Under the pieces are notes generated by a model. The model saw only the letters and a list, made by a program, of their open reading frames with translations. It was not told the origin of the DNA and did no database searches. Both the position numbers and the translations under genes were made by a program. Of a stretch of 64,000 nt of DNA, positions 22,740-33,714 are shown piece after piece. The DNA comes from Paraconiothyrium sp. Pb-2020 (Eukaryota; Ascomycota; Dothideomycetes; Pleosporales; Didymosphaeriaceae): NCBI GenBank assembly GCA_022419385.1, contig JAJUBI010000002.1, forward strand, positions 5,022,001-5,086,000, given 5' to 3'. The number at the start of each line of letters is the position of its first letter. The stretch's first letter is position 1.

Positions 22740-25088
22740 ATGGCGCGCCGCTCAGCCAGGCTCCAAAAGGTATGTTGCCGTCGCGTTGGGTGCAACGTTT
22801 GTTTACACGCATGTGCTCACCGCCATACAGCATTCGCCGGCGCCCACGCAGGCGCGCTCGGACGATTCTCGCGACAGCTGGGAGACTGCTCCGTCTGGCT
22901 CCCTCTCGCCAGCTCAGCAGGAGCTTCCCGCCGTTGCAGAGGTCGAAGAGCCCGCGATGAAGACACCCAAGAAGCCCACGGCCACCGGTACGAAGGCTTC
23001 GAAGACGTCGCAGCTCCCAGAGCCGACCGCAGAACCCAGCCGCACACCCAAAAATCGCACTCCGATCAAGCCAACCGGCATCGAGATGCATCCCGCGCAC
23101 CATCACGCCAGCACTGCCAAATTCCTAGACGAAGCCCGCTGGCTCGGATTCCAGGCTTTGGGAGCGCACACAGCTCCGCCGAAGCCCATGGGTATGAGCG
23201 CTGGTCATGATACACCAACGAAGGCGACTCCAGGCAAGGTACCCGAAGGAGACGTTGTGTCGCCAGACACTCGCTTTCGCTTCCGGTTCAAGTCACCTCT
23301 TAGTGCTCTTAGCCCGTCTTCGAGCAGGATCTTGAAGGACACCACACAAGAAACCGCGGGCCGGGGCCTGTTCAAGGCGAATGAATTCACCGCCCCCGTT
23401 GACATGACCCCCAAACGCAAGACTGTTGTCCCCAAGGGCAAGATGGCGCGCTTCAGCGATGTTCACATGGTACGTGTCTAAATCTTACAGTGGTGATTTG
23501 GTAACCTAGCTAACGTTGACGCTTCATAGAAGGAGTTCAAAAAGATGGACTCGATCGCCAATCACCCCTCTGCGTTCCGTGCCCTTCAGAAGTCGACCTC
23601 CAAGGTCGACCTCAGCAAGGCAGAATCAAGTACAAAGGCTCCGAGCACGCTGAAGCGGACACAGTCCAAGATGGAGTTGATAGAGTCCATGCCCAAGGCT
23701 CCTACTACCGCATTGAAGCGCACCCAATCGAAGATGGACGTAGCAGAGACTACAACAAAGATTGCTCCCACGCCGCTCAAGCGGACCCAGTCCAAGATAG
23801 ACATGACGGGCAGCAGCCTTCCGCGGTCGCAAACGACTGTCCGAGCTCTTCCACCGTCGCGTGATGGTCCTCGTCCGACCCAGGAGGACAATCCGTTCGC
23901 GAAGCGTGTCAAGCGTACCGAGACGGACGACGCTGCTACTGCGCGCCCCATGTCCCGTGACGGCCCTGCACCTGACAAGTCGGCTGCTATTGCCTCGACA
24001 CCGGCTCGAAAGAACACGGGCTTGCCGCGATTCGCGTCTAGGCTGATGACACCGACGAGGTCTTCCATCGCGCGAAGTCAGAGTGTCAAGACACTCAAGT
24101 CCCAATCGATGATTCCTGGTGAGTTCGAATCTATCGTCTAAGTAGCCGCACGCCTATAACGGGCACTATGGGCTGTAGTGTAGTGTACAAACGCTGATCT
24201 TGCTTCTCCACAGGTCCCTCTCTACTGCGTTCGCCATCAACGAAGAACCTCTTCTCGCCCACCAACAACGGCTCACCCTCACCCACGAAGAACCTGTTCT
24301 CGCCTACCAACATTAGCAACGCCGTTAAGGAGGGCGTTCGTGACGGTATGCGCAAGACAAGCAGCTCACTTCAGCGCGTCCGATCCATCCTCCGTACGCC
24401 GGGCCGCAAGTTCTCCGAAGACCCTACAAAGGTCGCTGCCGGTACCCACATGTCTCCCCCATCCGGATGGAACACCAGCAACGTGCTTCCTGCAATGCCC
24501 AAAACAGCGCCGGTGAAGAAGCACGTCAACTTCACCAATAGTACGCTTGAGCGAGCAGGATTCGATGAGCTTGGCAAGTCTCCTTCGCCGATGAAGTTGC
24601 GTGCTGGGTCCGAGGTCCCCTCTGGAGCAGTTATCTATCCCAGCTTGGGCAGTTCGGTGGAGTACCCTACCATTCCTGAAGGTGCAGAGTCGGCTTCCGC
24701 TTCGCCATCGCGACGTCTCACTTTCGGCGGTGCTACCGAGAACACGCCGGCCGCATCGACCGCATTCTCGTTCAAATCTGACAAGTCTATCAACTTTGGT
24801 CCTCCTTCGACAGGTACTATCCGCATGGTTCGAAAGAGTGACGCCTCGTCGATCGTGGACGGCAAAAAGCGAAAGCTCGAGACGGTCTCCGAGAGCTCGG
24901 ACAAGGAGAACGGCGAGCCATCCCCGGATACTGGGCGCTCTGCGAAGAAGGTCAAGACCGCCCCGGTAGAAGTTCCGCGGACGCCCTCGAAATCTGCATC
25001 GAAGCTGCCCCGCCGCACTCCGCAAGGAAGCTCGATCAGCAAGTCCAGGCTTGCCTTCTTGGCCACGCCAAAGCGCGGCAAAGTCTAA
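22740..25088 (+). CDS. basic Ser/Thr/Pro-rich protein with TQSK repeats, unknown function
   Basis: Four exons: 22740..22769, 22831..23469, 23530..24118, 24214..25088, 710 aa. There is no confident family. Seen: a 10-codon first exon MARRSARLQK; the motif MKEFKKMDSIANHPSAFRA across intron 2; then a tandem repeat of about 22 aa with core LKRTQSKM/ID, three good copies and one weaker copy (QKSTSKVDL) at about 23590-23810. A duplicated SPTKNLFSPTN follows, then KTSSSLQRVRSILRTPG and VKKHVNFTNSTLER. The protein is rich in Ser/Thr-Pro sites and basic, and is probably disordered. The FKKMDSI block recalls a short motif of NuSAP-like microtubule or chromosome proteins, which is weak inference. A nuclear or spindle location is plausible from charge and phosphosite density. 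Confidence 0.82.
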
Positions 25089-25724
25089 GTCCTTCCGGGT
25101 CGTCGTAGTGACACCCTTCCATGGTACTAACCGGTGCTGGAATGGGTGTCATAAACCCACTATGGTAACCTCCGGTTCTCCGGCCTCACTCTTTGAAAAT
25201 GCCCCCTATGTTGCATGCATTCTCCGTTCAGGCAAGTCCGCGGAACTGGCGTTGGGAGCATCATAATAACGAGTTTCTTTGCTTATTTTCTTCAACTCCT
25301 CAGCTGTCTCAAGTCATTTCTTTGTTTCATGTCAAGGCGTCCGGTAATGGTTGAACAAATTGGTTAAGGCGTACTACAAATGGAGTTCGGATGGTCGGAT
25401 ATGACTGGAACACGACAATTATGAGTCTGGTGTTACTGTGTAAAGTAGCAAATGCGATGTGTTCATGATGTTACTGCGACGTTGGTCTTGGTATTTTCTA
25501 GCCTCACGTCCCACAACACGATCCTAGCGCTTCTGCGCCACGGTGGCAGCCTACGAATGCGCTCGGAGTCAGTGAGTCAACCTCGGCCACCTTAGAACTA
25601 GCGAGAGTGTGACTTACTATATTCACAACTAGATCCTTCATAATTCTACACCATGCGCCATCCACTTTTCAACCTTCATACATGATCAAACTTTCTTACC
25701 ATTCTCCTTACACGACACCATATC
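25089..25724. other. intergenic
   Basis: 636 bp between two co-oriented genes. No gene, repeat or RNA recognised. Confidence 0.5.
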
Positions 25725-26454
25725 ATGGATGATACCAAGCCTCGCACTGCGTTTATATCCGGGCCGTTGGAGCCGACGGATGAGTACTTCGAAACGTACT
25801 ACAAGCCCAAAATCGACCAAGCTATTGCTGAAGGGCATAAGTTCATTATTGGCCCCGTGCGTGGTATAGATGCGCGCGCGCTGCAATATTTGCTGGAGAA
25901 TGGGGTTGCGCCGGGGAGAGTGACGGTGTAGTACGTCTTACCTCGCTTTTGGCCATTATCCTTACGGAAACCTCGCCATATTCAGACCACGCAATTGCAC
26001 TCCGGGTATACTACCTTAATGAAAGGTAAAGCTAACAGAGTCGTAAAGCATGGCCCCCTTCGAGTACGACCGCCCCACCTGGCTCTCCTCTTTCACAGAC
26101 CTTTCCGTGAATGTGCACCGCGTTGAGGGCGCTATTACAACGCAGGATAGAGACGCGGCTATGACGCGGGACTCGGATTACGATATTCTGAGGTACTTGA
26201 CGGAAGAGGAGGCGAAGAAGTTGTATGGAAAGGGCTGGTGGCCGAAGGTGACTAATACGGAAATGAATGAGCGGAGGCGAGCGGCGATCATGAGTCAGAA
26301 GAATGTGGTTGGCGAGGGGGAGAGGGGTGAGGGTGAGAGGGGTGAAGAGGAGGAAGGTGTGGAGGGCAAGGGTAATGTGGAATTAGTTGAAGGGATAGTT
26401 CATGGTACTAGGAGAAGGACGAGACTAGGGAGGTTGCTTAGGCTTGGACATTGA
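25725..26454 (+). CDS. small SLOG / nucleoside deoxyribosyltransferase-like protein
   Basis: Two exons: 25725..25930 and 26049..26454, 203 aa, with a 118-nt intron. The N-terminus reads AFISGPLEPTDEYFETYYK, then AIAEGHKFIIGPVRGIDA. This resembles the nucleotide-binding loop of SLOG-fold and deoxyribosyltransferase-like proteins (GP-x-E/D near a first strand, GPxxGID after a second). After the intron comes VYMAPFEYDRPTWL, then DLTVN-like and DSDYDILRYLTEEEAKKLYG. No substrate can be named. The C-terminus is low-complexity Gly/Glu/Arg repeats (GERGEGERGEEEE) followed by a basic end, which may be unconstrained. Exons were joined because TA|C ATG restores VYMAPFEYD. Confidence 0.8.
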
Positions 26455-28965
26455 GGGTTGGGAAAGGAAATGGAGAATAACGAGGACGTCAAAATTGATG
26501 GTGAAGATCATCATTAGCTGCAGATAATGGATAACAAAAGTGTAATCCCTGCTCAGGTTGCCTAGGAAGGCATAAATAGCCTGTGGAGCGGCGCTTTATG
26601 TGCTTTTCTTCCTTACACGACTATATGGCTTCGGCCTTCTCTAAAAGGAATGTAAGGAGCTAGCTATGTCCTGTCTTTGTTGGCTGGCTCTCAAAAGCGA
26701 ATTCACGAAGGACCATGTCTTGTTGTGCGCCCTGCGTTCGGACAGTTCCTAAGACTCCGCCGCAACAATGTCATGTCCTGCCGAAGTCTTCCTTTGGAAT
26801 CTCCAAATGTACCGCAAAAGTCCGCACAGGTGCTTATCATGTTCTCGTCAGATCACATGGCTCACGCCTTTCAAGAATCGGGAATCTCAAAAAATGATGT
26901 CCTGCCTGTACGGCTGGCGTCTCGAAATCTCAAAAAGAGGACCGCAATGTCTTTGTCCTGGTCTTGTTTTCGATCTGATCCAAAATAGTCGATACAAGCA
27001 TGGCATGTTTGGACTGTCTCTGTCGTTGGGAATTCAAAATGGGAACGTGTTCCCCTTATGTGTTGCTTCGCGCCTTGCTTGTCAATCATCCAAAATAGAA
27101 ACAGGCTAGACACATGTGCTGCTTCTCTCTTTTCTTGCGGCTCAAACATGAAACAAATGAGGATGATGCCTTGCTCCCCGCTGTGCTTCTGGGAAGATGC
27201 AAAAGCCATGCATCTATTGCAAAGGCCCCAAAAGCACAGGCCGTGCTTTATAATGAGACGAATCGACGGAGATATTATAGCAGCACCCATTCGGATGGCC
27301 GAACGCTATGAGTGCTTCTCCTATGCGTCTTTCCCCGCTCTCTCCACACATCTCAGAGAAGTGTCCTTTGACAAAAAGAACTCGAGAATCTTCTCATGCC
27401 TTCTCCTCTGGTGTTGGGACCTCTGAAAACGCTACCTGTAGATCAATGTCTTGTCCCCTGCTGGTGGACCAAATCAGAAGTAAGAGCTTCAAATGTTGCT
27501 GTACACCCCGGGGATCCTGCAGAACGATAAGCCGCTCGGCTGCGTCATAATCCCTCATCTTACGCTTATTTGGGTCTAATTGACGCGGACTTCGAAAATG
27601 GACTTTTTTGGACGATCAGAGAGCATAAATTCCAACCTTTCCGCGCTGATCTCCCTTTCTCTCATCGTACAAGGGCATCTCGTCACAAAAGAAATGTTCT
27701 GGGAAGTCCATGTCTTTCTCTGCCTGGCAGGCATCAAAATGTAGAGAACAAGACCGTGATACTTTGCACGGACGCGGAGCCGAACAACGATGCGACCAAT
27801 ATCGTATGTCCAGCGTCGTGCGCTCTTTCAAACAAGTATCCCCTTTCGCACTATGCCTATCGACACTTTAAAACGTAACCGGGTCAAACACATGCTGCCT
27901 TCGCGGCTTTTGGTCGAAATGACAAGCTTTAAAGTTACGTGCTTGCTCGTTGTGGAGATCTCGATCAGTAAAAGAAGGGCTCGTCTTAAGACATCAATCT
28001 GCGTTATCATGTGCACCTCGCTTTTTGTCCTAAAACCTGGAACAAAATCTCATGCCTCGCGTCTCAAAAGTAACATGGGCAGGTACCGATGTCCTTGTTA
28101 GGTCCGAGAACTCTAGTACCACCGCGACTGAATCGGTTTCAAATCCACCATCACCACTAGCATGTGCGACCTGCCTTGCCACGAAGCTCACTTGCAAAGC
28201 ACCGTGGATCGGCAGTCTTGTAGCGATGGTCTATGGCCGCCTGCAATATATAGTCTCACTCTCAGACTTGGCTTCCTCTTTACAATACCACGATCTCAAT
28301 CTCTCCCCAAAACGTGACGGCAAAGCTCGATGGCTTTCGTTGGGAGCTGGCTCGAAAAACCGAGGACATGCTCAATATGTGCCGCGGTGGTCCACAAAAG
28401 CTTGCACACTGGATTCATGGACCGAAACTCCACCAAGTCTGGACTATGTCTGTCTCTTGTCGACCAAAAACCAAGGCATGCCATGTTTTGGAACACTATT
28501 CAGGGAATGGTTGTAACATCACCACGGTATTCAAAGTTCTCAAGACAAATGATCATGTTTCCGCTGCGGAGCGCCTCGAAAATGGTCAGAAACTCTGGAC
28601 GATGTGGAGTGCTTTCAAAAACCTTACTAGGACAAAGTGGAAGACTCCGTGCCCTAGAAGGTGCACAAATATGGTTCCACGCAATCTCTTTCCATTCAAA
28701 ACACTACTGCGTAGACGTGATGGGAACGCGTCCGGCAAACATAACTAAACAACACCGACACTCGCCCATGATCTGAGAACCAGCACTCCTTCGCAGCTCT
28801 CCAAAGTCGAATCGTCAGGAATTATGTGGTTCGCTTTCCACCACATGCCGTGTGATTCAGTCTTAATACAGATGGAAACAGCCACATGGATGCACGCAAA
28901 ACATTCACTGCTGCATTCCATGCCCGTCCGTGCCGTTTGTCCGGCATAGATTCAGGGCGGAGCAG

Positions 28966-29049
28966 TATATATACCCCCGCTGGGTTAATCTTGTTCTTCA
29001 CACAAAACTTCTACAACCCTTCAAAAGAGGGCGGTAGTCCTGGCATGTC
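28966..29049 (+). promoter_or_regulatory. array 1 leader module (TATA / TTCACAC / TCAAAAGAG)
   Basis: TATATATA is followed 31 nt later by TTCACAC, then TCAAAAGAG and an ATGTC unit start. The spacing TATA to pyrimidine-CAC is right for a RNA polymerase II start site. A matching module lies 698 bp downstream at 29664. Confidence 0.55.
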
Positions 29050-29663
29050 CTCCCCACGCTGACTATTAAAAGACAAGAACGACAAGAGATGGCTAAGAAT
29101 GCGAGCGATATTCTCGTCGAGCCGGGGAGCTGTGCAAAGCAACATAGCAACGGGCCATGCTACGATGCTTTCTGTCTGTGCGGCATCTCAATTGCTTCTC
29201 AAAAGGATGAATGCATCAGCAAATGCCTCGTGTCTGTGCTGGGCTTTGGATACAAAAATTGCACAGTGACACTTGATATGCTTTTTGTCAACTTTAGGCA
29301 CACATGTGCCAAGGGACATGGCCGTTACCTCCATCAAGCTGCCTCATGTTCCTGTTCGCTCCTCTCACCTAAATAGTGCCTCCCAAATGAGCACGCAGTA
29401 TCGTCAAGTCCGATCTGTGCTGGGTTTGTCCTCAAAACATGGGGAGCAACTTCCAAGTTCTTTTGGTCTAATCTATGGGCGCTTTCAAGAAAGATGGGGA
29501 CTATGGAATGTGAAGGCCGCCTTGATTCTTTTATTATACTGTCTTTCCGAAAAACTTCCAAGAACGTATACATGTCTTGGTCGTTCCGGGGCTTGTCATA
29601 AAGGCATGATGAGGACACCACATGACTTGTCGATCGGACGTGGACTTTTTGCAAGGCGCGCAG

Positions 29664-29752
29664 TATAAATACCTCAACTTCACGATTATGCGCTCTTCAC
29701 ACAAGGCTTGGACAAGGACTGTCAAAAGAGAGATGCAGCGTAAGGCATGTCT
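29664..29752 (+). promoter_or_regulatory. array 1 leader module, second clear copy
   Basis: TATAAATA, then TTCACAC after 32 nt, then TCAAAAGAG at 29722 and ATGTC at 29748. Order and spacing match the copy at 28966. Confidence 0.55.
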
Positions 29753-29935
29753 CCTGTGCGCTGTGCCTTGTTTCTGAAACAGGACAATGGCTAGGACTAT
29801 GCTCCGGGTTGAGCGGAGACAATCCTTCAATACCATGGCCTGCCAGTCATGTTGAATTGGCTTTTCGGCGCTCATGGTGGCTTCTGCTCTAGAATCTTGG
29901 ATCATGCGCCATGTTTTCTCAAACTTGCCAGACTA

Positions 29936-30590
29936 CCTCACGCTGATAGCGGGAGTCGATGGGCTGCTTTAGCTGATGCTCGCAAAGCTCAACGGTTGGA
30001 GTAAAGCGCTGGGCTTGACGTTCGAGGTGGAACTCAAGGACTCGCCGTGAAGTTCAGAGATGCTGCATCGCGGCACTGGGGTGCTTATCCGTGCGCTTTG
30101 ATGGCGTATGCGATGAAGGAGTGTGCCTTGTTTATCGCCGATTATGAACACTCCGGGGATGTATGCTGAGCTAGGGAAGACACTCTAGATGTTAAGAGAA
30201 GTAAAGAAGCATGTAGGAGTAGTCATACATACGCCATAGCCTCGTTTCCTAACTGATATGGCGGCGTGGCTTATTGACCAATGAGGCGGGCCGTGCTAGT
30301 CTAGCAAGTAGCTGTGTTAGGTTAGTCAAATGCGGGGGGCAATGAGCGTTACAGGCACCACGCTTGGCTACGTCATGTGAACACTTGTTTAGTGTTCCCT
30401 TTTATCTCGAATGGCGCAATCCGTTGACTGCAAGATCGATCGTGTGACTAGTATGATGCATGCGGTATTTTGTGCTAGGGCTGTTTGGCTAGGAAGAGGC
30501 CCCATCCCCGCAATGATGTAGTCCAGCTGCATAACCAAGTTTAAAGGGTAACACGGCAGCACTAGTGACGCATGACGATCAGGTACGAGT
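29936..30590. other. intergenic after array 1
   Basis: No gene recognised. The unit structure of array 1 fades here and normal-looking upstream sequence of the LEA-like gene follows. Confidence 0.5.
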
Positions 30591-30597
30591 ATATAAC
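30591..30597 (+). promoter_or_regulatory. TATA box of LEA-like gene
   Basis: TATATAA lies 84-90 bp before the start codon at 30681. A strong TATA fits a stress-inducible gene. Confidence 0.5.
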
Positions 30598-30680
30598 TGT
30601 GCAGTTCTTATCTCGTCTTGAGAATAGTCTGCTTTCAATCATCTCCAAATCCAATCAGATTAAATCACCTTCAACGCAAT

Positions 30681-30944
30681 ATGGCCGACGCAGTCAACAA
30701 AGTCACCGACACTGTCGGCAAGACCGCCCAGGGTGCTACAGACACAGCTGGTGATGCTGTCAAGGGCGCTGGCAAGACGGCTGGTGATGCTACCAAGGGT
30801 GCTGGTGATACCACGAAGGGTAAGCATATCTTTCATAGTCAGACACGCGATCATGCTAATCGTTGTGCAGGGGCAACCGGTAAATCTTCAGGAGGTGGCG
30901 GCGGTGGAGCAGACCATCTTGGACTGGGAAAGACGGATCTGTAA
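30681..30944 (+). CDS. small LEA-like / hydrophilic stress protein
   Basis: Two exons: 30681..30819 and 30871..30944, 70 aa. The first exon encodes 11-residue-like repeats such as KVTDTVGKTAQGATDTAG and DAVKGAGKTAGDATKGAGD, a pattern of Ala, Gly, Thr, Lys and Asp typical of late-embryogenesis-abundant proteins. Those proteins protect cells during drying or heat. The C-terminus is Gly-rich (SSGGGGGGADHLGLGKTDL). The intron (GTAAGC...GTGCAG, 51 nt) is canonical and keeps frame. Proteins this small and simple are hard to assign; the start and intron are well supported by spacing and codon pattern. Confidence 0.75.
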   Translation: MADAVNKVTDTVGKTAQGATDTAGDAVKGAGKTAGDATKGAGDTTKGKHIFHSQTRDHANRCAGATGKSSGGGGGGADHLGLGKTDL

Positions 30945-31351
30945 CTGAGGACAATCAATGTCCACTGCGGTCATAGACAGGCATCAAGTATGACGATTAC
31001 ATGATAAAACAAGTCTGCCAACACACGCGCTCAAAAGTGCTCGATGACATACTAGGCATCGCCGTTCAACAAAACGCTAACAAGTCATATCAAGCTATTC
31101 TTACGAACGTTGCCTAACTACGCGTGATAAATATTGCCGAAGAGGAACCTGAGGCAGTATTGAGGCATCTCTATTTGCGGCTGTGTGAGGATACGAAGAG
31201 GCTTCTCTTGGCTTCAGCTGAGAACCAACTTATCCGCTCGCATAACGTCTCCACTCATATATATCTCGCCCAAGGAGCTCTTACAATAACCACCGTTGAA
31301 TTCCTCCTACTTCGTCCCCTTCATACCAAGTCCCAACGTATCGCATCCACA
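30945..31351. other. intergenic, upstream of HET gene 1
   Basis: 407 bp. The HET frame remains open back to 31124 but lacks an ATG, so this part is taken as leader. No other content seen. Confidence 0.5.
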
Positions 31352-33355
31352 ATGTCGCAGTATCGCGACCTGGATGTCGCCAAGAACGAAATCCGCCTTG
31401 TTCGCTTGCTCCCATCGTCCAAGAAGGCGAGCCCCATCAAGTGTGAGCTTTTCTATACGTCTTTAGATCGACCTGCATCGGAAAGATTTTACGAAGCGCT
31501 TTCGTACACCTGGGGTGGCAGTGCGGCAGCACATAAGATCCTCCTGAACGGTCATCAATTCGACGTCACGGACAATCTTCATGCAGCTTTGTTGGAGCTG
31601 CGACTCGAAAAACAGGATCGATATCTGTGGATCGATGCCATATGTATCAACCAGTTCGATGTTCTAGAGAGGAACCGGGAAGTCCTTCGCATGCTCGGTA
31701 TCTACCAGAATGCGCAACAGGTCGTTGTATGGCTGGGAACCGACATTCTACACACTGGTTCTGCCGTGCACCACCTCATGCATCTCGAACGGAAGTGGCG
31801 AGAACAATCTAGATCAACCTTTATGAAAAGGTCGCTGCATTACTTGATAAGTATGTTCGAAGATGCCACGCTCTTCCTTGGAGCGGCGATTGAAACGATC
31901 TGGAGGAGTCAACACATACGAACATTGCTGAGTCGTTGCGCAATCCACTCCATAATACACTGGTATACCGGTAGCCGGCTCTGGTCCGGGATCTTCTTTC
32001 TCTTCATCTTGTACCAAAATCTGTTGCCCGCCATTGCGGATTTCGTCCTGCAAACGTTGCAGAACATCAACGAAATATCGAGCGCTCGTCTCTTAGCCAA
32101 CGCTCCAGAGCCGGCTGTATTAAACGCACTCAAACATATCTTCGAAAGTGAATGGTTCACCCGCGTCTGGATCATTCAAGAAATAGCAGCCGCATCACAC
32201 GTAGTGGTGCAGTGCGGTTCGTATCAAATCTCATGGAAAACTCTTCAGTTGGCTTGCAAACAACTTGGATATGAGACTTCTCACAGCTGGACGCGGCACC
32301 CATATGCAGACACCGGCTTCCAAAGGGCATTCAACCTAATTTCTACACTCGCGACTGAAGACCTCTCCACTGAGCTGGTACGGAATAAAAGGTCCTTGCT
32401 CTCACTTCTTAGTGAGTTCAATGTTTCGAATGCCACTTTGCCTCATGACAAAGTCTACGGTTTGCTTGGGCTTGCTTCAGACGTGCGGCAGAAGAATGCT
32501 TCAGTTCCGGCCTTGGAGGCTCACTACGAACGCCCGGTGGGGGTGGTTTATACGGAAGTAGCCAGATGGATGGTTGAGATCTCATGTAGTCTCCGCATCT
32601 TGCACGCCTGCCTTGGTAAGGGGGATTTGATATTGCCATCATGGGTTCCGGACTGGAGCTATGCTGCGTGGAGACTCAACGAAGGAACAACTGATTGTTT
32701 TCAATTGCCCGGACAACCGGGCACGACACCAGTGGCTACATTCTCTGATTGTGGTCAGCGCATTCATGTTGTGGGCTTCGTTATTGGAACCCTCCAGGAT
32801 GTGATTGAGACTCTCAACTCGGATGAGCGCCGCGAGCTCCGGCTGGCCAACCGTATAATCGGGCAGTTCGTCATCGCGATAATGACTTTACTGAACAATC
32901 CTCTCAGCTGGGCTATCTTGAGGTGTTTTCTACACTTGGTTTGTAGAATCCATCCAGAAGTGGGCGCAGAGTTTTCAAGTTATTTCGACTTCTATCAGCG
33001 CTTTGCAGAGAAGAGCAAGCGGGAAACCCAGACGCCGACGCCTACGTTCCAGGAAGATGAATCAGCTGTGTTGCTTCAACAAGAGAGATTCACCCAGAAA
33101 TTTAAAACAACCTCCATTCTTGACTTCAAGTACATGAAATGGCCCTGCAGCACATGGGCTACAGGAGCTCGAGTTGGAGATGTTTTGTGTTTATTGGTAG
33201 GGGCTGACCGACCAATGATTCTGCGGCGCAAGGGCAATGATTGGGAACTTATTGGACCGGCAGGATATGGCGGCACTGAGATGTTCATATGGGAGCGTGC
33301 GGTCAAGTTGTATCTCGAGTTAAAACTGCAGCTGAGGCCATTCACCCTCACTTAA
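31352..33355 (+). CDS. heterokaryon incompatibility (HET) domain protein 1
   Basis: Intronless, 667 aa. HET proteins trigger cell death after fusion of genetically different hyphae; some act as sensors of non-self. The domain is plain: YEALSYTWGG (about residue 48), LWIDAICINQFDVLERNREV (about 93), a VVVWLGTD block, then after a large insert FTRVWIIQEIAAASHVVVQCG, and KVYGLLGLASD. The insert between VVWLG and the RVWI motif (about residues 135-265) holds hydrophobic stretches (LFLGAAIETIW, FFLFILYQNLLPAIADFVL) that might be membrane-associated. The rest is typical C-terminal variable sequence. It is convergent with HET gene 2, with array 2 between them. Confidence 0.92.
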   Translation: MSQYRDLDVAKNEIRLVRLLPSSKKASPIKCELFYTSLDRPASERFYEALSYTWGGSAAAHKILLNGHQFDVTDNLHAALLELRLEKQDRYLWIDAICINQFDVLERNREVLRMLGIYQNAQQVVVWLGTDILHTGSAVHHLMHLERKWREQSRSTFMKRSLHYLISMFEDATLFLGAAIETIWRSQHIRTLLSRCAIHSIIHWYTGSRLWSGIFFLFILYQNLLPAIADFVLQTLQNINEISSARLLANAPEPAVLNALKHIFESEWFTRVWIIQEIAAASHVVVQCGSYQISWKTLQLACKQLGYETSHSWTRHPYADTGFQRAFNLISTLATEDLSTELVRNKRSLLSLLSEFNVSNATLPHDKVYGLLGLASDVRQKNASVPALEAHYERPVGVVYTEVARWMVEISCSLRILHACLGKGDLILPSWVPDWSYAAWRLNEGTTDCFQLPGQPGTTPVATFSDCGQRIHVVGFVIGTLQDVIETLNSDERRELRLANRIIGQFVIAIMTLLNNPLSWAILRCFLHLVCRIHPEVGAEFSSYFDFYQRFAEKSKRETQTPTPTFQEDESAVLLQQERFTQKFKTTSILDFKYMKWPCSTWATGARVGDVLCLLVGADRPMILRRKGNDWELIGPAGYGGTEMFIWERAVKLYLELKLQLRPFTLT

Positions 33356-33714
33356 ATTGATCGCGTTTTCGATTTCAAAACAGTGTTATCATCAACCGAC
33401 AACAGAGTCAGGCGGCCTATGCTTAGAAGCGAAGGGTTCTAATCACCGACCATTCTTGACTCTGATCAGGAGGTACACACCCAGGTCCATTTTCTCTAGC
33501 GCCTAGTCTATTCCAAAACCTAGGATAACCTAACTATAATTCTTGTATTGTAAGGCTGATCGTGACTTTAACAGGGTGCAAGATATACGATAATCCCATG
33601 AAGGCATAGAGTACGTTCCAAATGGTTGTTCTCACCTAATTCGAATCGAGGCAGATTACGACAACTTGTTTATTGGTTTCGAAACACAACCTGAGTCTAG
33701 ATGAGCGCTCCGTT
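33356..33714. other. 3' flank of HET gene 1
   Basis: No gene. Leads directly into array 2. Confidence 0.45.

Larger units (their letters stand above)
26560..29935 (+). repeat. array 1: promoter-like leaders plus decayed ~55-bp repeats
   Basis: About 3.4 kb without genes, made of diverged units of roughly 50-60 bp. They start at ATGTC(C/T)T, often continue with TGTGCTGG or similar, and reach a CAAAA stretch before a variable tail. Examples of the ATGTC start: 26666, 26715, 26772, 29045, 29575, 29748. Leader modules interrupt the array. Two are clear: TATATATA 28966, TTCACAC 28997, TCAAAAGAG 29021, ATGTC 29045; and TATAAATA 29664, TTCACAC 29696, TCAAAAGAG 29722, ATGTC 29748. Weaker ones lie near 26571, 27273, 27625 and 28247. 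Many short overlapping frames exist, none repeat-consistent, so the array is treated as non-coding. It lies in the opposite orientation to array 3. Confidence 0.7.

Noticed and set aside
23586..24105. Long antisense frames opposite the TQSK-repeat protein
   Set aside because: Shadows of a coding exon with strong codon bias; no motifs.
31124..31351. N-terminal extension of HET gene 1
   Set aside because: The frame is open but has no ATG before 31352; the first ATG fits the family start.
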